Positions 21,221 to 31,648 of a DNA stretch of 64,000 bases are shown here, in pieces. A model generated the notes under the pieces. The model searched no databases. It saw only the letters and a program-made list of their open reading frames with translations, and was not told the origin of the DNA. Each line of letters begins with the position of its first letter. The first letter of the stretch is position 1. The stretch is from Pochonia chlamydosporia 170 (lineage: Eukaryota; Ascomycota; Sordariomycetes; Hypocreales; Clavicipitaceae): assembly GCF_001653235.2 (NCBI RefSeq), contig NC_035791.1:6536062-6600061 (forward strand), in the 5' to 3' direction. Both the position numbers and the translations under genes were made by a program.

Positions 21221-22119
21221 TCAACTCATAGTACAAGATATATTGGTGCGGCCGGTGCAAGCTATTGTGTGCTCGGCTTGGAGTGGTTGATATACGTAAA
21301 GCAAGCCCTGGAATATTTGTTCTCCTCCACCATTGCCTATACAAAAGTAGTGAGTAAATAAGTCAACTGGAAGCTTCGTGAAAACTACTCACAACGTTCC
21401 CAGACTCCAAATATGAGGTCAGTGCAATTTGGACTTATTCGATGTGGACCAAACGAGGTATCTAGCCAACGCACTGCGAAATAGTGAAAATTAGAGGACG
21501 ATACCCTGAGGGAAACTGCAATACTGTCATTACTACTTTGCAGTATGGGTGAATCTTCAGCCAATTTTTTACAAGCCCAGCGTGAGTATGTCAATACTTC
21601 CATTTTTTCTTTTGCTATTCTATCCGGCCTGGCATAGCATATTGGAGATGTCGATGCTGAGAGTGTTACAGCTGCTGTGGTGCTGAAGCTCAAGTTCCTT
21701 GGGATCGTGATGGTCTTCGTAATTGTTGAGGTCGCTGCAATCGGAAGACTTGTTACAGTCTTTGTTTCTGCCTCACAAGGCTTAGTTGCATACGACGATG
21801 GCACACTGCCGTATTCGCTGCGTTGACCACAGGCTGTGTTGCGCAATAGTAGCTTCGGGACACAGCTGTCCGTCGTAACCCATGTAGCAGGCGGTTTGAC
21901 CATCGCATTATATGGAACTGTATACTCTAGCCCTGATGTAATATACCAATCCATTGTTTTGGTAGGATTTAGTTTCTGAATATCAGTGGTGTTTATACCA
22001 AGAGCGATGGCGGCTTTCCACATTGTGTCACAATTCTTGACCATCCATACTCCAAACTGAGGGCTGAGGGTGCATCCCGCAACTAGCGGAGTCAGAAGCA
22101 GTACTAACGCACGTAGTAT
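21221..22119 (-). pseudogene. Secreted LysM-like protein gene, start codon apparently lost, two exons
   Basis: The frame contains a hydrophobic leader (LRALVLLLTPLVAGC) followed by a LysM-like segment (CDTMWKAAIALGINTTDI, LNPT, GLEYTVPYN) and a Thr/Ser-rich middle. Exon 1 ends at 21393 with donor GTGAGT. A 56-bp intron (21337-21392, acceptor TTGTATAG) leads to exon 2 (21221-21336), ending SCTMS. There is no in-frame ATG between an upstream stop (about 22140) and the leader; where a start is expected the codon is ATA (22119-22117). The first ATG in frame (22044) lies after the leader, so using it would lose secretion. LysM domains bind chitin-type glycans. The leader might instead be an internal exon of a longer gene. 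Confidence 0.55.
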
Positions 22120-22549
22120 CGTATCAGTATTGTATTGGCCCTAGCTGAAAGCTGGATGCCCCCTCAAAAGCAACAGGTCCAGGCCACACTATATACATAT
22201 CATGGAGCAAGTTGTGGCCACACACAGCCGAATAGAGCACCTAGCGCTACTGACGAATCAAACAAAGTTATTTTTCTAAAGGAAAGAGTTGTATGTACAG
22301 TATACGTAATGGTGTGAAGAATGATAGAGTACGAGAAACCGTAGCGAAGCAATAGAACAAACTGTAAAGAGCAGGAACTGGATGACAAGGACTCATAGGC
22401 CTGATCGAGACAATGTATATGTGCCACAGGCGTATATTGCCCTTTCGGACTTTCCACCGGTACATATGTATTGCTCTCTAAAGTACAAAACCTTACAGCA
22501 TGACTCATCACACTTGGCAGTTAAGCAATAATGCCAAGATAATTTACGT
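22120..22549. other. Intergenic with a diverged duplicate of the LysM gene's 3' flank
   Basis: The segment about 22355-22465 aligns loosely with 21070-21180 (shared GAACTGG, TATGTGC and TTCACCGG-like blocks), about 1.28 kb apart, suggesting an old tandem duplication around the LysM gene. No complete second gene is visible. Confidence 0.35.
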
Positions 22550-23327
22550 CTATCTCAGCACGAGATAACTACTTGGTGCGATGCCTTCCTCTCCTGAAGT
22601 TTTCTTCACTGGCCACCACGCCCCGCAAATATTAGATACATCCAAAATCTCTCCTCTAGTAAATGAGATCTCTTTTGGGTCCTTGGGGTTGCCATCGTAA
22701 GAGTATAAGGCTGTCGCCGTGTACGGCCATTCTTGATGGGTTTTCGGAGAGCTTGGCAACGGTTCTGCCCTCTTCTCAGTTCTTATTGAAGAAGATATGT
22801 CAGAGAGAGAGTCTACAAGCTGTCGCGGTTTGGAAGACTGCTCCGAACCAAAGTATAGTAGCCATATAATCTATCAAATATTAGTGGAAAGTCAGCGAGG
22901 GAGCAGGGAGATGATACGAGCCATGACCATAGAAAGCACTATGAATCCTACAGTGGCAGCGACTCTAGCACCACTAGGTGAATATGCTAACGAATTCACG
23001 GAAGATGTGACCAGCACTATTCCTGCCCCGAGATACCCAGCAATCGCGACTTGATATCTCGCAAGCCCATCACTTCCTGTCAAATAAAAAATTCCGGCGA
23101 TCAGGAAAAAACTGTAAACGATCGACCACCATGCGAATGAGGGAAACAGATTCACCGTGTCAGCCTGTATTTGACAAAGTATGCAGGATACCGCAGTGAC
23201 GACCCAGCAAAGCTTTCTCATGTTAGTACCGCTCAAAACAAACAATATTACCGCTGTTACTTACAATTGAGACAGATAGCGTAGCCAGGTCAAATGGCTT
23301 AGCGAGGATGTTGCTTAGACGGAACAT
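22550..23327 (-). CDS. Sho1-like membrane osmosensor with SH3 domain
   Basis: ATG 23327 (MFRLSNILAKPFDLATLSVS). Exon 1 is 23265-23327, intron 1 23213-23264 (GTAAGT, branch TACTAAC, acceptor GAAAG), and exon 2 runs from 23212. Four TM segments follow the Sho1 pattern: LSVSILCWVVTAVSCILC, FAWWSIVYSFFLIAGIFY, VAIAGYLGAGIVLVTSSVNS and VGFIVLSMV...IIWLLYFGS. A short linker leads to an SH3 domain (ATALYSYDGNPKDPKEISF, WWPVKK, GIAPSSYLVL). Sho1 sits in the plasma membrane and feeds the HOG/Cdc42 pathway through its SH3 domain. The linker is far shorter than in canonical Sho1, and the protein is only about 220 aa. The exon 2/3 junction is unclear: the obvious intron (GTATCA at about 22919 to TTGATAG at 22871) shifts frame, whereas the two exons are in the same frame. 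It is either a noncanonical splice or a damaged paralogue. Confidence 0.75.
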
Positions 23328-23998
23328 AATGTATTTGTACCCTCTTTGTCTCGCTGCAAAAGACTGCAGCTGGCTGACAAGGTTGACTGAGTCCGAACCG
23401 TATACGTGGAATGAGATGACGGCGACGTTGATGACACGACATACTTGAAAGTTGTATGCAGTAACACCAATTTTCACAACAGATATGGGCTGAACCATTT
23501 GATCTTCATTTCCGAGGTAGAAAATGGATGAACCCGTCCACGCGGTCGGATGTGACTTACGTCTGGAAGGCGGCTTGAACAGAGCCATTTTCGGACTATG
23601 AGGATATTCACCAGAGATTCGAGGAATTACGTGTCTGATAGTGTCGTTTAAGGACGGTTCTATCGGGCGATCCAGCATTGCAAGTAGGATATGGGCAGTA
23701 TTGATCTCCACGAGCGGTCTGGCTTCTCAGTGCCACAGTCCTCATTAGTTTGGCAGGAGAGAAGTGATGAATTCCTGGTCGGAGTTTATTATCAAGTGCA
23801 TATAAGTTAAGCAACTCCTTCAAAGCTTCTGACCGCAAGGAGTCTGCCTCGACCATCCACCCCTGTCCCGTCTGTATTTCAAATGTTATGGATTGAGGAA
23901 AGTAATTCGGCGTCGCGAGGATATAATGTGGAGTATATGTATATGGTGACGTTATCTTTCTGTCCCTTCCAGAGGCAGCCAAAGTCTTCAGGCCAGAA
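23328..23998. other. Spacer with an unassigned minus-strand frame
   Basis: A minus-strand frame extends from inside the kinase gene to 23608 and contains YCPYPTCN and LKRHYQTRN, faintly C2H2-like. It has no clear start or splice site. It could be a decayed gene fragment. Confidence 0.3.
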
Positions 23999-26404
23999 CT
24001 ACCGGAGGTGAATATCGTGTGCAGTGGGCCGCCAAAGCACCAAATTTGCAGCTGATCGTAGCTCTTTCGCCCAGTCATCCTCAGATTGTTTGCGATTTAC
24101 CCCATGTTTCCTCTTTCGACCTTCAGTATTCGAACTCACGGATGCAAGCGGATGACGATCACGAAACTCCGATCGTTCGAAATCCACCAGCATTATGCTG
24201 CCAAGTTTTGGATCGAATAACATGTTACGAGGTTCGGCATCACAGTGGAGAACTCCTAATCTATGAAGTTCCTTCAATGCCGTTGTGACTCCATTAACGA
24301 GACTTAACTTGTTAGCTGGGTTAATACATCGAGTGAGAGATTGTCCAGCCCAACTAAGAAATAGGAAGCTGGTGTAGACTCCACCGTCATAATGGTATGG
24401 GCGTATTAATTCGACGATACCAAGACATACTGGCACGTACTTGCCCTGAATGGGGTGAAGTCTGCAATAAACTTGGCTTTCGTGAGCTAGAAACTTATGA
24501 TCGAAACTTTCCATGCCTTTTGCCACAAATGTGTAGCCGTAGGACGACAGTCGCACCTTAAATAGGGCCCCCCGCGATCCTGATAGGTAGAGCGAAATAC
24601 AATCTGCATCAGGGCCACGGTCTCTTGCCAGCTGGGCGCGTATGAGCCGAAGGAACTTAGCCTGAGGAATATGAACCCTGCCGTGATAATGCACATTGGG
24701 ACAATCCTCATCTAAGGGCCCTCCATGTGCTAATCCAAGAAGACATCGGTGAGTGCAATATAGACGGTCTTCGATATGAGGCTGGGTTTCACCTCGCTGC
24801 CGCTGCTGCTGCTGCCGGCTTTGGCGCTGTGTTCGCTGGCCACTTTCCCCCCCACCGCTGCTGTCTGTTTTGGCTGACTGCACTTGTTTCTTGCCCATAC
24901 CGGATAGGTTTGGCGTGGGGGAAGGAGGATCATAATCATCCTGATCTTCTGAGCGCGCTGGCCGTGTCACCGGCGGCTGACAGCTGGAGCGGGTTCGAAT
25001 GGGTGACCGAGTAAATCCTTTCCAACGTTGAGGCTTGTAAGGCGATGCACGAGGTTCCTTGTCTTTTCGTTCTGACGGTGGAATCTTGCTTAATATATCT
25101 TCGTATTCGACGTCCCACCGACCAAGCTTCTCAGCATCGTCGTGCCATGATTCTGCAGGTGGGGTGGCCAGCAGAGCTTGAACAAGGAAAGCGAATACCT
25201 GGGCGGCAGCTGTGCGATGGAGCCTGTTCTCATCGTCATCCATAACATCCAGTTTTGGCACGCACACGGCGCAGTACACCGTGCTTGGATCATCCGGGAT
25301 ATTTAGAAAACCGAAAGCCTGCCCGGTGCAGAAATAGCCATATCGTATGCCTTTGCCTATCATGTAGGAGAAGAGTTGCGTGACGACCGCAGCGGTGAGC
25401 GCTCTAGCATTAAAGGTGAAGCCCTGGCCATCCTTGTTGATCACATCACGTTCCGGCCGGATCTCTGAATCAAGCCCAGTGACAATCTCGTCAACGCTCA
25501 GCTTGTGTGGTGCCTTGTATTCAATAGCGATCGTGGGCACATTTTTGCCTTCCGATGTCCTGTATATGCAAAACTGGTCCGCCCTGTTGCCCTTCCCCTT
25601 CGCCTTTCGTCGTGGCTTTTGGCCTCGTGTCCTCGTCGTCGACGCTGACGCGAGGGCACGAGAGTCGCTTCCACTGATTGACATGCGTTCCATAGATTGA
25701 AGAGTCGAGTCACTATGCTCCCCGAGGTTCGTGTGACTCTCAAAGGTCACGGTTCCCTTAAGGCCAAGGCCGTTTCGCAAGATGGGATCCTTGTAGGTCT
25801 CGTCAACCATCTTCTGAACAGCATTTTCGACCACATCACGCTCGAAGTTCCGCAGACCAATTTCACTGCTTATTGGTTGGAGTATAGACTTGACGTATGA
25901 TAATTGATGTTGAGATGGAAACACCGTTTGAGAAGCGAATTCGGGGCTGATAGAGAGTTTTTCCCAGATCTTTTGTTGCTTGGCTGGGAAATTCTCCCAT
26001 GGGATGATACGACGAGGGAAGATCCTGCCAGTTGGGTTGGTTGTGTCGCCTTGTGTTGTCAGCGATCGGTCTGTTACGACGTCGACAGCAAGATCAAGCG
26101 AGTGGCAGGCCTCAAGATACTGCTGGAGAGTCAGCGGTAGTGACGCCTTTGCCAATCTCTCAGCTTCTTCGCGACGGCGTTGTTCTTCTTCGCGACGGCG
26201 TTGTTCTTCTTCGCGACGGCGTTGTTCTTCTTCGCGACGGCGTTGTTCTTCTTCGCGACGACGTTGTTCTTCTTCACGTCGGAATTGTTCTTCTTCGAAT
26301 CTGCGTTGTTCTTGTTTCCGTTCTTCTTCGCGTCGGCGTCGTTCTTCTTCACGTAGACGCTGTTCCTCCCGAAGCAAACGGCGCAACTCTTCGATTTCGT
26401 CCAT
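23999..26404 (-). CDS. Coiled-coil / PD-(D/E)XK nuclease-like / protein kinase-like protein
   Basis: Single-exon ORF, 801 aa, ATG 26404. Residues 1-85 form a highly charged coiled coil made of REEEQRR heptads. Residues about 270-390 resemble the nuclease-like region of fungal kinase-fusion proteins: DQFCIYR (Asp276), then IEYKAPHKL (ExK at 295-297) and VTQLFSYMIGKGIRYGYFCT, matching a PD-(D/E)XK core. A basic, Gln/Ser-rich linker follows. Residues about 590-790 are a protein kinase-like fold with VAKGM (Lys), the catalytic loop HCDAEPRN (720-727; HxDxxxxN intact) and DFE near 741 in place of DFG. Such nuclease-kinase fusions are known in fungi and resemble Crinkler-type composite proteins. 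Activity and target are unknown. The gene is intact. Confidence 0.75.
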   Translation of the reverse strand: MDEIEELRRLLREEQRLREEERRRREEERKQEQRRFEEEQFRREEEQRRREEEQRRREEEQRRREEEQRRREEEQRRREEAERLAKASLPLTLQQYLEACHSLDLAVDVVTDRSLTTQGDTTNPTGRIFPRRIIPWENFPAKQQKIWEKLSISPEFASQTVFPSQHQLSYVKSILQPISSEIGLRNFERDVVENAVQKMVDETYKDPILRNGLGLKGTVTFESHTNLGEHSDSTLQSMERMSISGSDSRALASASTTRTRGQKPRRKAKGKGNRADQFCIYRTSEGKNVPTIAIEYKAPHKLSVDEIVTGLDSEIRPERDVINKDGQGFTFNARALTAAVVTQLFSYMIGKGIRYGYFCTGQAFGFLNIPDDPSTVYCAVCVPKLDVMDDDENRLHRTAAAQVFAFLVQALLATPPAESWHDDAEKLGRWDVEYEDILSKIPPSERKDKEPRASPYKPQRWKGFTRSPIRTRSSCQPPVTRPARSEDQDDYDPPSPTPNLSGMGKKQVQSAKTDSSGGGESGQRTQRQSRQQQQRQRGETQPHIEDRLYCTHRCLLGLAHGGPLDEDCPNVHYHGRVHIPQAKFLRLIRAQLARDRGPDADCISLYLSGSRGALFKVRLSSYGYTFVAKGMESFDHKFLAHESQVYCRLHPIQGKYVPVCLGIVELIRPYHYDGGVYTSFLFLSWAGQSLTRCINPANKLSLVNGVTTALKELHRLGVLHCDAEPRNMLFDPKLGSIMLVDFERSEFRDRHPLASVSSNTEGRKRKHGVNRKQSEDDWAKELRSAANLVLWRPTAHDIHLR
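26168..26314. repeat. 21-bp tandem repeat inside the coiled coil
   Basis: Seven 21-bp units, the first four identical and the fifth with one change, encode the REEEQRR heptad of the kinase-fusion protein. Units decay towards the protein's N-terminus. The length is a multiple of three, so copy-number change would keep frame. Confidence 0.9.
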
Positions 26405-27441
26405 TAGGTTGAGTCAGGATTCGCTTCCGTTGAAGCTGGCGGGTTTGTCAACAAAGCAGCGCGTCTCACAGTTACGTACCAACCACCTTGTTATTGGTTT
26501 AGGTACAGCCACACTCCACTAATCGCGGAGCACCCCCAACGTTTCCTACAAAAGCCAGGTTGATAGTGGCTGTGGTGTGCTAGTAAACGTACTGTAAGAC
26601 GTTCATTTTCCAACAAGGAACCGGCCGTTTAGACACGCGATGGTGTAGCATTGTTGTTCTCCTTGTCAGTTGGGAAGATGTTTCTGTGCAGATGAATAAT
26701 CCATTTTAGGCTGCAAACTATGAGATTGAACGAAAGAGAAAACTTCTAAACGATTAGCTGTAGTTAGTTCATCATCGTTTTTAAAAAAGCTAATGTAATG
26801 TAACTAATGTAATGTGTATTTTTCGTCCGGCGGCCATGGCCGCTCAGGTCCCCTAGAACGGGGCACAGGACGTGCTAGGCTAGTGACTAACCTACAAACC
26901 ATGGGGCCCATCCTAAGACGCGGCTCCATTGCAGCGTAAACAAAACACCATCTAGCATAGCATCAGCTCAGAGGCGCTCACAGTCTAACTCTGATACCCG
27001 TCAGCGGGATGTGCAGGTGATGTTTCTGGTAGCCTTTACGAGCAAGAGATACTCTGTGATGACTTGACTGACATCTACATGTTCATGGCACGAACATTCT
27101 GCATAGCTGGAAAATGATTAGCAACAATTCGATATGCACGTCTTGCTATCCAGTTAGGTGTTGCTATATACGGGGATAAAAACCCCGAGGTCAAAAAAAA
27201 ACGACTTTTGGAGATGTATCCAGAGCCTGACTCGTGCTGTCTATGACGAGAACCCCACAACCCGCAGCTCTTGAAATTATGTTCTAGGTATTCACTGGTT
27301 GGAAGTTCTTCAGTCCGTAAGCTTTCTAGCATATCGTATTTAGAGAGTACCAGTGTAAATAAGATGGCAATCTTGACATGAGTGTAGCCTTATCCTTCTC
27401 TTGTAGCTTCTCAATCTGTATAAATTGGTGGCAACTCCTTG
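26405..27441. other. Intergenic, no gene recognised
   Basis: The only notable frame is 85 codons at 27075-27332 (-), without a domain. The part 26700-26830 is AT-rich with a duplicated TAATGTAA motif. Confidence 0.4.
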
Positions 27442-28794
27442 TCATCTTTCTGCCTCGATCCATACGACAGAACCTCGTTCTGAAGGTTTTACCGTCGCAC
27501 GGTTCAACTCAGATAGCTCTACAGTTGTCTGAGTCCAAATTCCACTCCGCTGGGGTCCTCTCTCCTTTGGTACGGCAGCTTTTTTCGCACCCCCACTCGC
27601 ATTCCAGCGCATGTTGTGTGGTGGCCAAAAACGCTCCACGGGAGGAGGGGATGGATCCACTGGCAGTATACTCTCCGAATTAGTTCTCGCGGTCCTTGTT
27701 TGACTTGCCTTTCTAGTAGATTCGTTTGACGCGGAGGTTATCTTTGACTCTGACTTTGCCCTACCGAGACAGAGCATGAAGAGCGGCCGTATAGAGGGGA
27801 GGCTTCCTGCAACAATGCCTACGCAAGGTTCTATTATAGACCACATGGCTACGTCGCTGGTTTTCGTTGGTCAGACTGAAACAAGAATATATTTGAAGTA
27901 GATACACGTACACTGTCTGGTATAAAAAGTCCGGTGATATGTCCTCATCTCGAATGTAAGGCACTCGAATTATCATCGCGGCGCCGGCCCTAATTAGTCA
28001 GTCAAGTGCCATGTAAGCGATAGAACCGAAACGTACAAGATGCCGAAACTACCAAGAACTATGATTGCTATTCTCGTCTTATCCAGTCCCATTCCATTGC
28101 CAACTTTAACACCTGCTCTGTTTCGTGTCAGCTTCCAAATATAAAGGGTGGTGATAAACCAGTCGCTAAGGGCTGCAATTGCGCTGTGACAATAAGCCGC
28201 TATAGGGAGGCGATGTGGATCGTGACATGACCCTGACATTCCAGATCCATCGAATTGTTTCCAGAAATATGACGGTGGGTTGCATTGTAGTAACGTGATC
28301 AAGAAATATATAACTGTAAAAGCATATACAATGCCGAGACAAATACATAGTGTTCTCTTTTCCCAGCTGGACAGCTGCAGGCGGAATAAAAGTAGAGCAA
28401 CTGACGTTCGTATCAACGCGCAAAGGGGGCCATAGATGAGCTCACATATAAGCCAAGAGCGAAAGGAAATACGCAATTCATCCAAAGTTATGGTTGACAT
28501 GTGCTTGCCAATCCCGCCTGCGAGAATTCCATCCAGTGCAAAGTAGCTAAGTGCGATATAGAGCAACTTTCAATGTTAGTTCACAAACCGAAAGACTACA
28601 GTGCAAGATTTGCTTACCACCGCCGCACCCATGAACGCATCTTCGCGCCAGTGCAGATCTCTGTAACGCAGCCTGTCTCTGTGCATGGTGTAGCACCTGG
28701 ACATGACTCTGAGTATCGCAATGATACCGACCAGTCCAATGCAGATCGATTGAGCTATGAGCAACTTCCGCCCCTGGTCGGTGATAGAACCCAT
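27442..28794 (-). CDS. Fungal rhodopsin-like seven-TM protein, four exons
   Basis: ATG 28794. Exons 28618-28794, 28037-28566, 27912-27989 and 27442-27856; introns of 51, 47 and 55 bp (GTAAGC...GAAAG, GTACGT...AATTAG, GTACGT...AACCAG). All phases match, giving 399 aa. Family marks of the fungal rhodopsin-like (PTH11-related) integral membrane proteins: LICELIYGPLCALIRTSVAL, LQCNPPSYFW with a later GSC, ALSDWFITTLYIWKL, RVPYIRDEDISPDFLYQTV and AMWSIIEPCVGIVAGSLPS. The C-terminal about 100 residues are polar and Ser/Thr-rich, likely cytosolic. Members are orphan plasma-membrane proteins, some involved in surface sensing; the ligand is unknown. No extracellular CFEM domain is present. Confidence 0.85.
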
Positions 28795-29578
28795 TTCAGA
28801 GATATATGCCTCCCACTAGCGCTTCACACCAACCATATACCTATTATTGGCACGGTTTGCTGATAATCTACAAGTCAGTTTTAATAGAAATTGTCAAGTA
28901 TGGAAATCTACTTGAATAAGTTGCGCCTTTAAACTTCGTTTCAATTTGTGCTTCAGTTGTTCATGGCCCAGACCCGCTTACACTATCGACAGGCATTAGA
29001 GGGCGTAAAGTGGCTGCTGGCAAGTGACGTGATTGCCGACAAAGCGCTTCGGAACAGCACACAGGACTTCACCACAGTCGTTTGTATCTGGTATGTATGT
29101 ATGTATACGTTTACTTAGCTGAGCAAGAATCTACCACTTTGTTATTTTTGCCTACAGAAGGAACTACACTAAATAGAACGCGAACTACAGTATTTGTCGC
29201 GAGGTACATAAAACCACAGAACGATGATAGCAGGGGTAGCCTTGCACTGCGCTATGATGGACGTATCTCCACGATTAAGCCTGCCTGTCTGTAGACATGC
29301 GTAGTTCTAAACTGGAAGCGTACCCCCGCTATAACCGTTCCTTTTAGTAGCAACTTATTGCCGTGGCGTCATATCCTGAAAACAGGCCACATAGAAAACT
29401 TCTCATCGAGCGGCCAATCATGGAGAGAAAGGTGAGCCATTCTGGACTGGTAGTTTGATTCTCCGTAATAACTTGATGCTGCAGACATACGCAAACATAG
29501 CTTGCATCACTCATCAGAGCTCGATTTGGGGGTCAAATTGTCAATGAGTTCTGTTGAATCCAGATAATTAAGCTGGGT
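28795..29578. other. Intergenic, no gene recognised
   Basis: No convincing frame. A short GTATGTAT repeat at 29090-29105 is the only feature noted. Confidence 0.4.
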
Positions 29579-30280
29579 TTATCTATTACCACCACACTTG
29601 CCGTTCATACAAAGTCCAAGTCCAATGCCTCCTGTAATCGCAATAATGATGATAATGAGAATGAGAAGACACCAGTACTTATTCCTGGGTGCACGTGAGG
29701 CGCTATGGACCCCGTCATCCAGCGCCTCGAGGCTCTTTTCATTATCCTGGACAACCTTCTCGGTGATATTCTCTATTTGTTCCGTCGTCTGTTCTTGCTG
29801 CGATACTAGATCCAAGGTCTCTTGATAAAGAGGCAGTAGCCCTTCAATCGTTTGATCTATGTCCGATAATTCGTTGTGACGTCCGCGGACATTCTTTAGT
29901 AGTTTACTGGCAGGGTCGCAATTGGGATCCCAAAGAACTTGCTGAACCTGCTCAGTCGCTACGCCGGGATTGGCAGATTGGATGCGTTGGGCAAGATCGT
30001 CATTGCACTTCTTCCGTTCTACACGTATATACCTCTCTTTTTCGCTCCTTAGAAGCGTCCTGAGGAGTCGCAACTGGCCCTGTTTCATCTTGATATTGTT
30101 AGAGCTTCCTTTGAGATCTTTCTCCAAAGCTCTGATGCCATTCTCGATGGAAATTTGGCGTATTTGCCTCTGAGAAGTATTCACATCAAAACTCAGACTT
30201 TCGATGCTGCCTTTGAGTTCGGCGACTCGGCGTAGAAAGTCATGCCATGACAGTGTTGGTAATTTTTCGTCGGTAGCCAT
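29579..30280 (-). CDS. Syntaxin-type t-SNARE
   Basis: Single-exon ORF, 233 aa, ATG 30280. The N-terminal about 120 residues form a helical bundle like a syntaxin N-domain (RQIRQISIENGIRALEKDLK, QGQLRLLRTLLRSEKERY). Residues about 135-200 read as a t-SNARE helix with a glutamine-rich centre (LPLYQETLDLVSQQEQTTEQ, ENITEKVVQDNEKSLEAL). A single C-terminal TM anchor follows (CLLILIIIIIAITGGIGL) with a very short lumenal tail. This is the SSO/syntaxin plan of a plasma-membrane or endosomal Qa-SNARE that drives vesicle fusion. It is shorter than typical Sso proteins (about 290-320 aa), and the N-terminal linker in particular looks reduced. It is intact, and probably an accessory paralogue of the essential copy. 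Confidence 0.82.
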   Translation of the reverse strand: MATDEKLPTLSWHDFLRRVAELKGSIESLSFDVNTSQRQIRQISIENGIRALEKDLKGSSNNIKMKQGQLRLLRTLLRSEKERYIRVERKKCNDDLAQRIQSANPGVATEQVQQVLWDPNCDPASKLLKNVRGRHNELSDIDQTIEGLLPLYQETLDLVSQQEQTTEQIENITEKVVQDNEKSLEALDDGVHSASRAPRNKYWCLLILIIIIIAITGGIGLGLCMNGKCGGNR

Positions 30281-31031
30281 TATTCAAGATTTTCAGCACG
30301 TTATACGGCAATTAAGGGGCAAGAGTCAGGGGCTCGATGGTAACTGTCATATGACTTGCTTGTGTACCCAAGGAATTTGGCACAAATAAAACACCTTCGT
30401 TTGCAAGGGTACCGGTACCGGTACCGGTAGTGTTTTCTTTCTTAGGGAACTGCTTTATGGTCCCTTTACTGCATAGTATTCCTACGCCAGATACGGCCCT
30501 AGTCATGCGGTGTACGGAGTGTCATCAATCTGATTGAAGAATACCGCTTGCCGGCGAAGTACAAGGTAACAGATATTTTTACCAGCATGGGAACCTAACT
30601 CAAATTATGATAGTAGATGTGGTTCTGTGTCAAGGGTTTTTGCGATGGAATGGCCTCGTAAGCTCAATGCGAACGGGCAGTCTCTTCCGGTTACCCGCAC
30701 ATTTATAAGCAGAAACTTGCCGTGGTCTGTCCACACACCCACATATTTGTATCGTTGTGGCTACTTTTGGCTACACCGGTCATAGAAGCTCAATTCCAAT
30801 GTACAAACTCTGCAAGCAGAGTGAAGTAGAACAGTAGTTACAACAAGGAGCTTACTAAACAAATGACTCAGTGCTAAAGGTGAAGGCTCAGAGATGTGGT
30901 ATAGCAACAAGGCCTGGCACGGTGACTTGTCGGATTCCTATAGAAGCATGTGAGAAAAATATAACTAGCGATTATGATTAATCAAGCTCTAGTTTTAAGG
31001 GCGTTTTTTTTTTTTTTTTTTGGTTTTTTTT
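30281..31031. other. Intergenic with simple repeats
   Basis: Contains a short TACCGG hexamer run (30411-30430) and long T tracts (31004-31031) directly abutting the MULE left end. No gene seen. Confidence 0.5.
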
Positions 31032-31115
31032 TGGGAATTGCTACCCGGGCCTGACGTTTTGGCTACACGGGCCTAATTCTTACACAGGCCTGATTTTTAT
31101 CACTTCTAATTTGCC
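31032..31115 (+). repeat. Left terminal inverted repeat of the MULE
   Basis: 84 bp, inverted match to 34761-34844 with only a few mismatches. Confidence 0.9.
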
Positions 31116-31648
31116 CATATTTTCTTAACCCACAGGTACTTCCTGGCAAAGGCGGTATAAGGAGCTTCCCTAATAGTCCCCAAAATCACCTTTCCGATCG
31201 CTGGCATAATTGGTATGCCACTAAGAACCTGGGTGGTATTAAGAGTAGGTAGTTACCCATAACAATCTTCTAGTAGTAGTTAGTACCTGCCGTAACAGCA
31301 GTAAAAATGGCAGGATAACTATAAGACTAACTAGCTAAAAGTTCTGTTTTATTGCTTCACAACAATACAATCTGTGTTTTCCTTGTCACTATTAGCTAGT
31401 TCCTACTAGCTCCTTATCCTACGAATATTTGCTTGCGTCTTGCGACCACTATAGCGCATACCTGTTATCTTTCTAGATCTAAGAACTTTAGAAGGTCTAC
31501 TTCTCTGTTTCTAGGTTAAGGTGTAAATTTGGCTACCCGTTTGTACGACGGTTTCTTGGGCTGCTCTTTGCACTCTCTTAGCAAGAGTTAACTTATTAAG
31601 ACTCCCCAGGGGCTAACCTCGCTTCCGCCCGCTTAATTGACCAACATA

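Noticed and set aside
23608..24078. Minus-strand frame with a possible C2H2 zinc finger
   Set aside because: Only one weak Cys/His pattern, no start or splice site, and it overlaps the kinase gene in another frame.
25980..26522. Plus-strand Ser/Arg-rich ORF opposite the coiled coil
   Set aside because: It is the antisense reading of the 21-bp repeat encoding REEEQRR.
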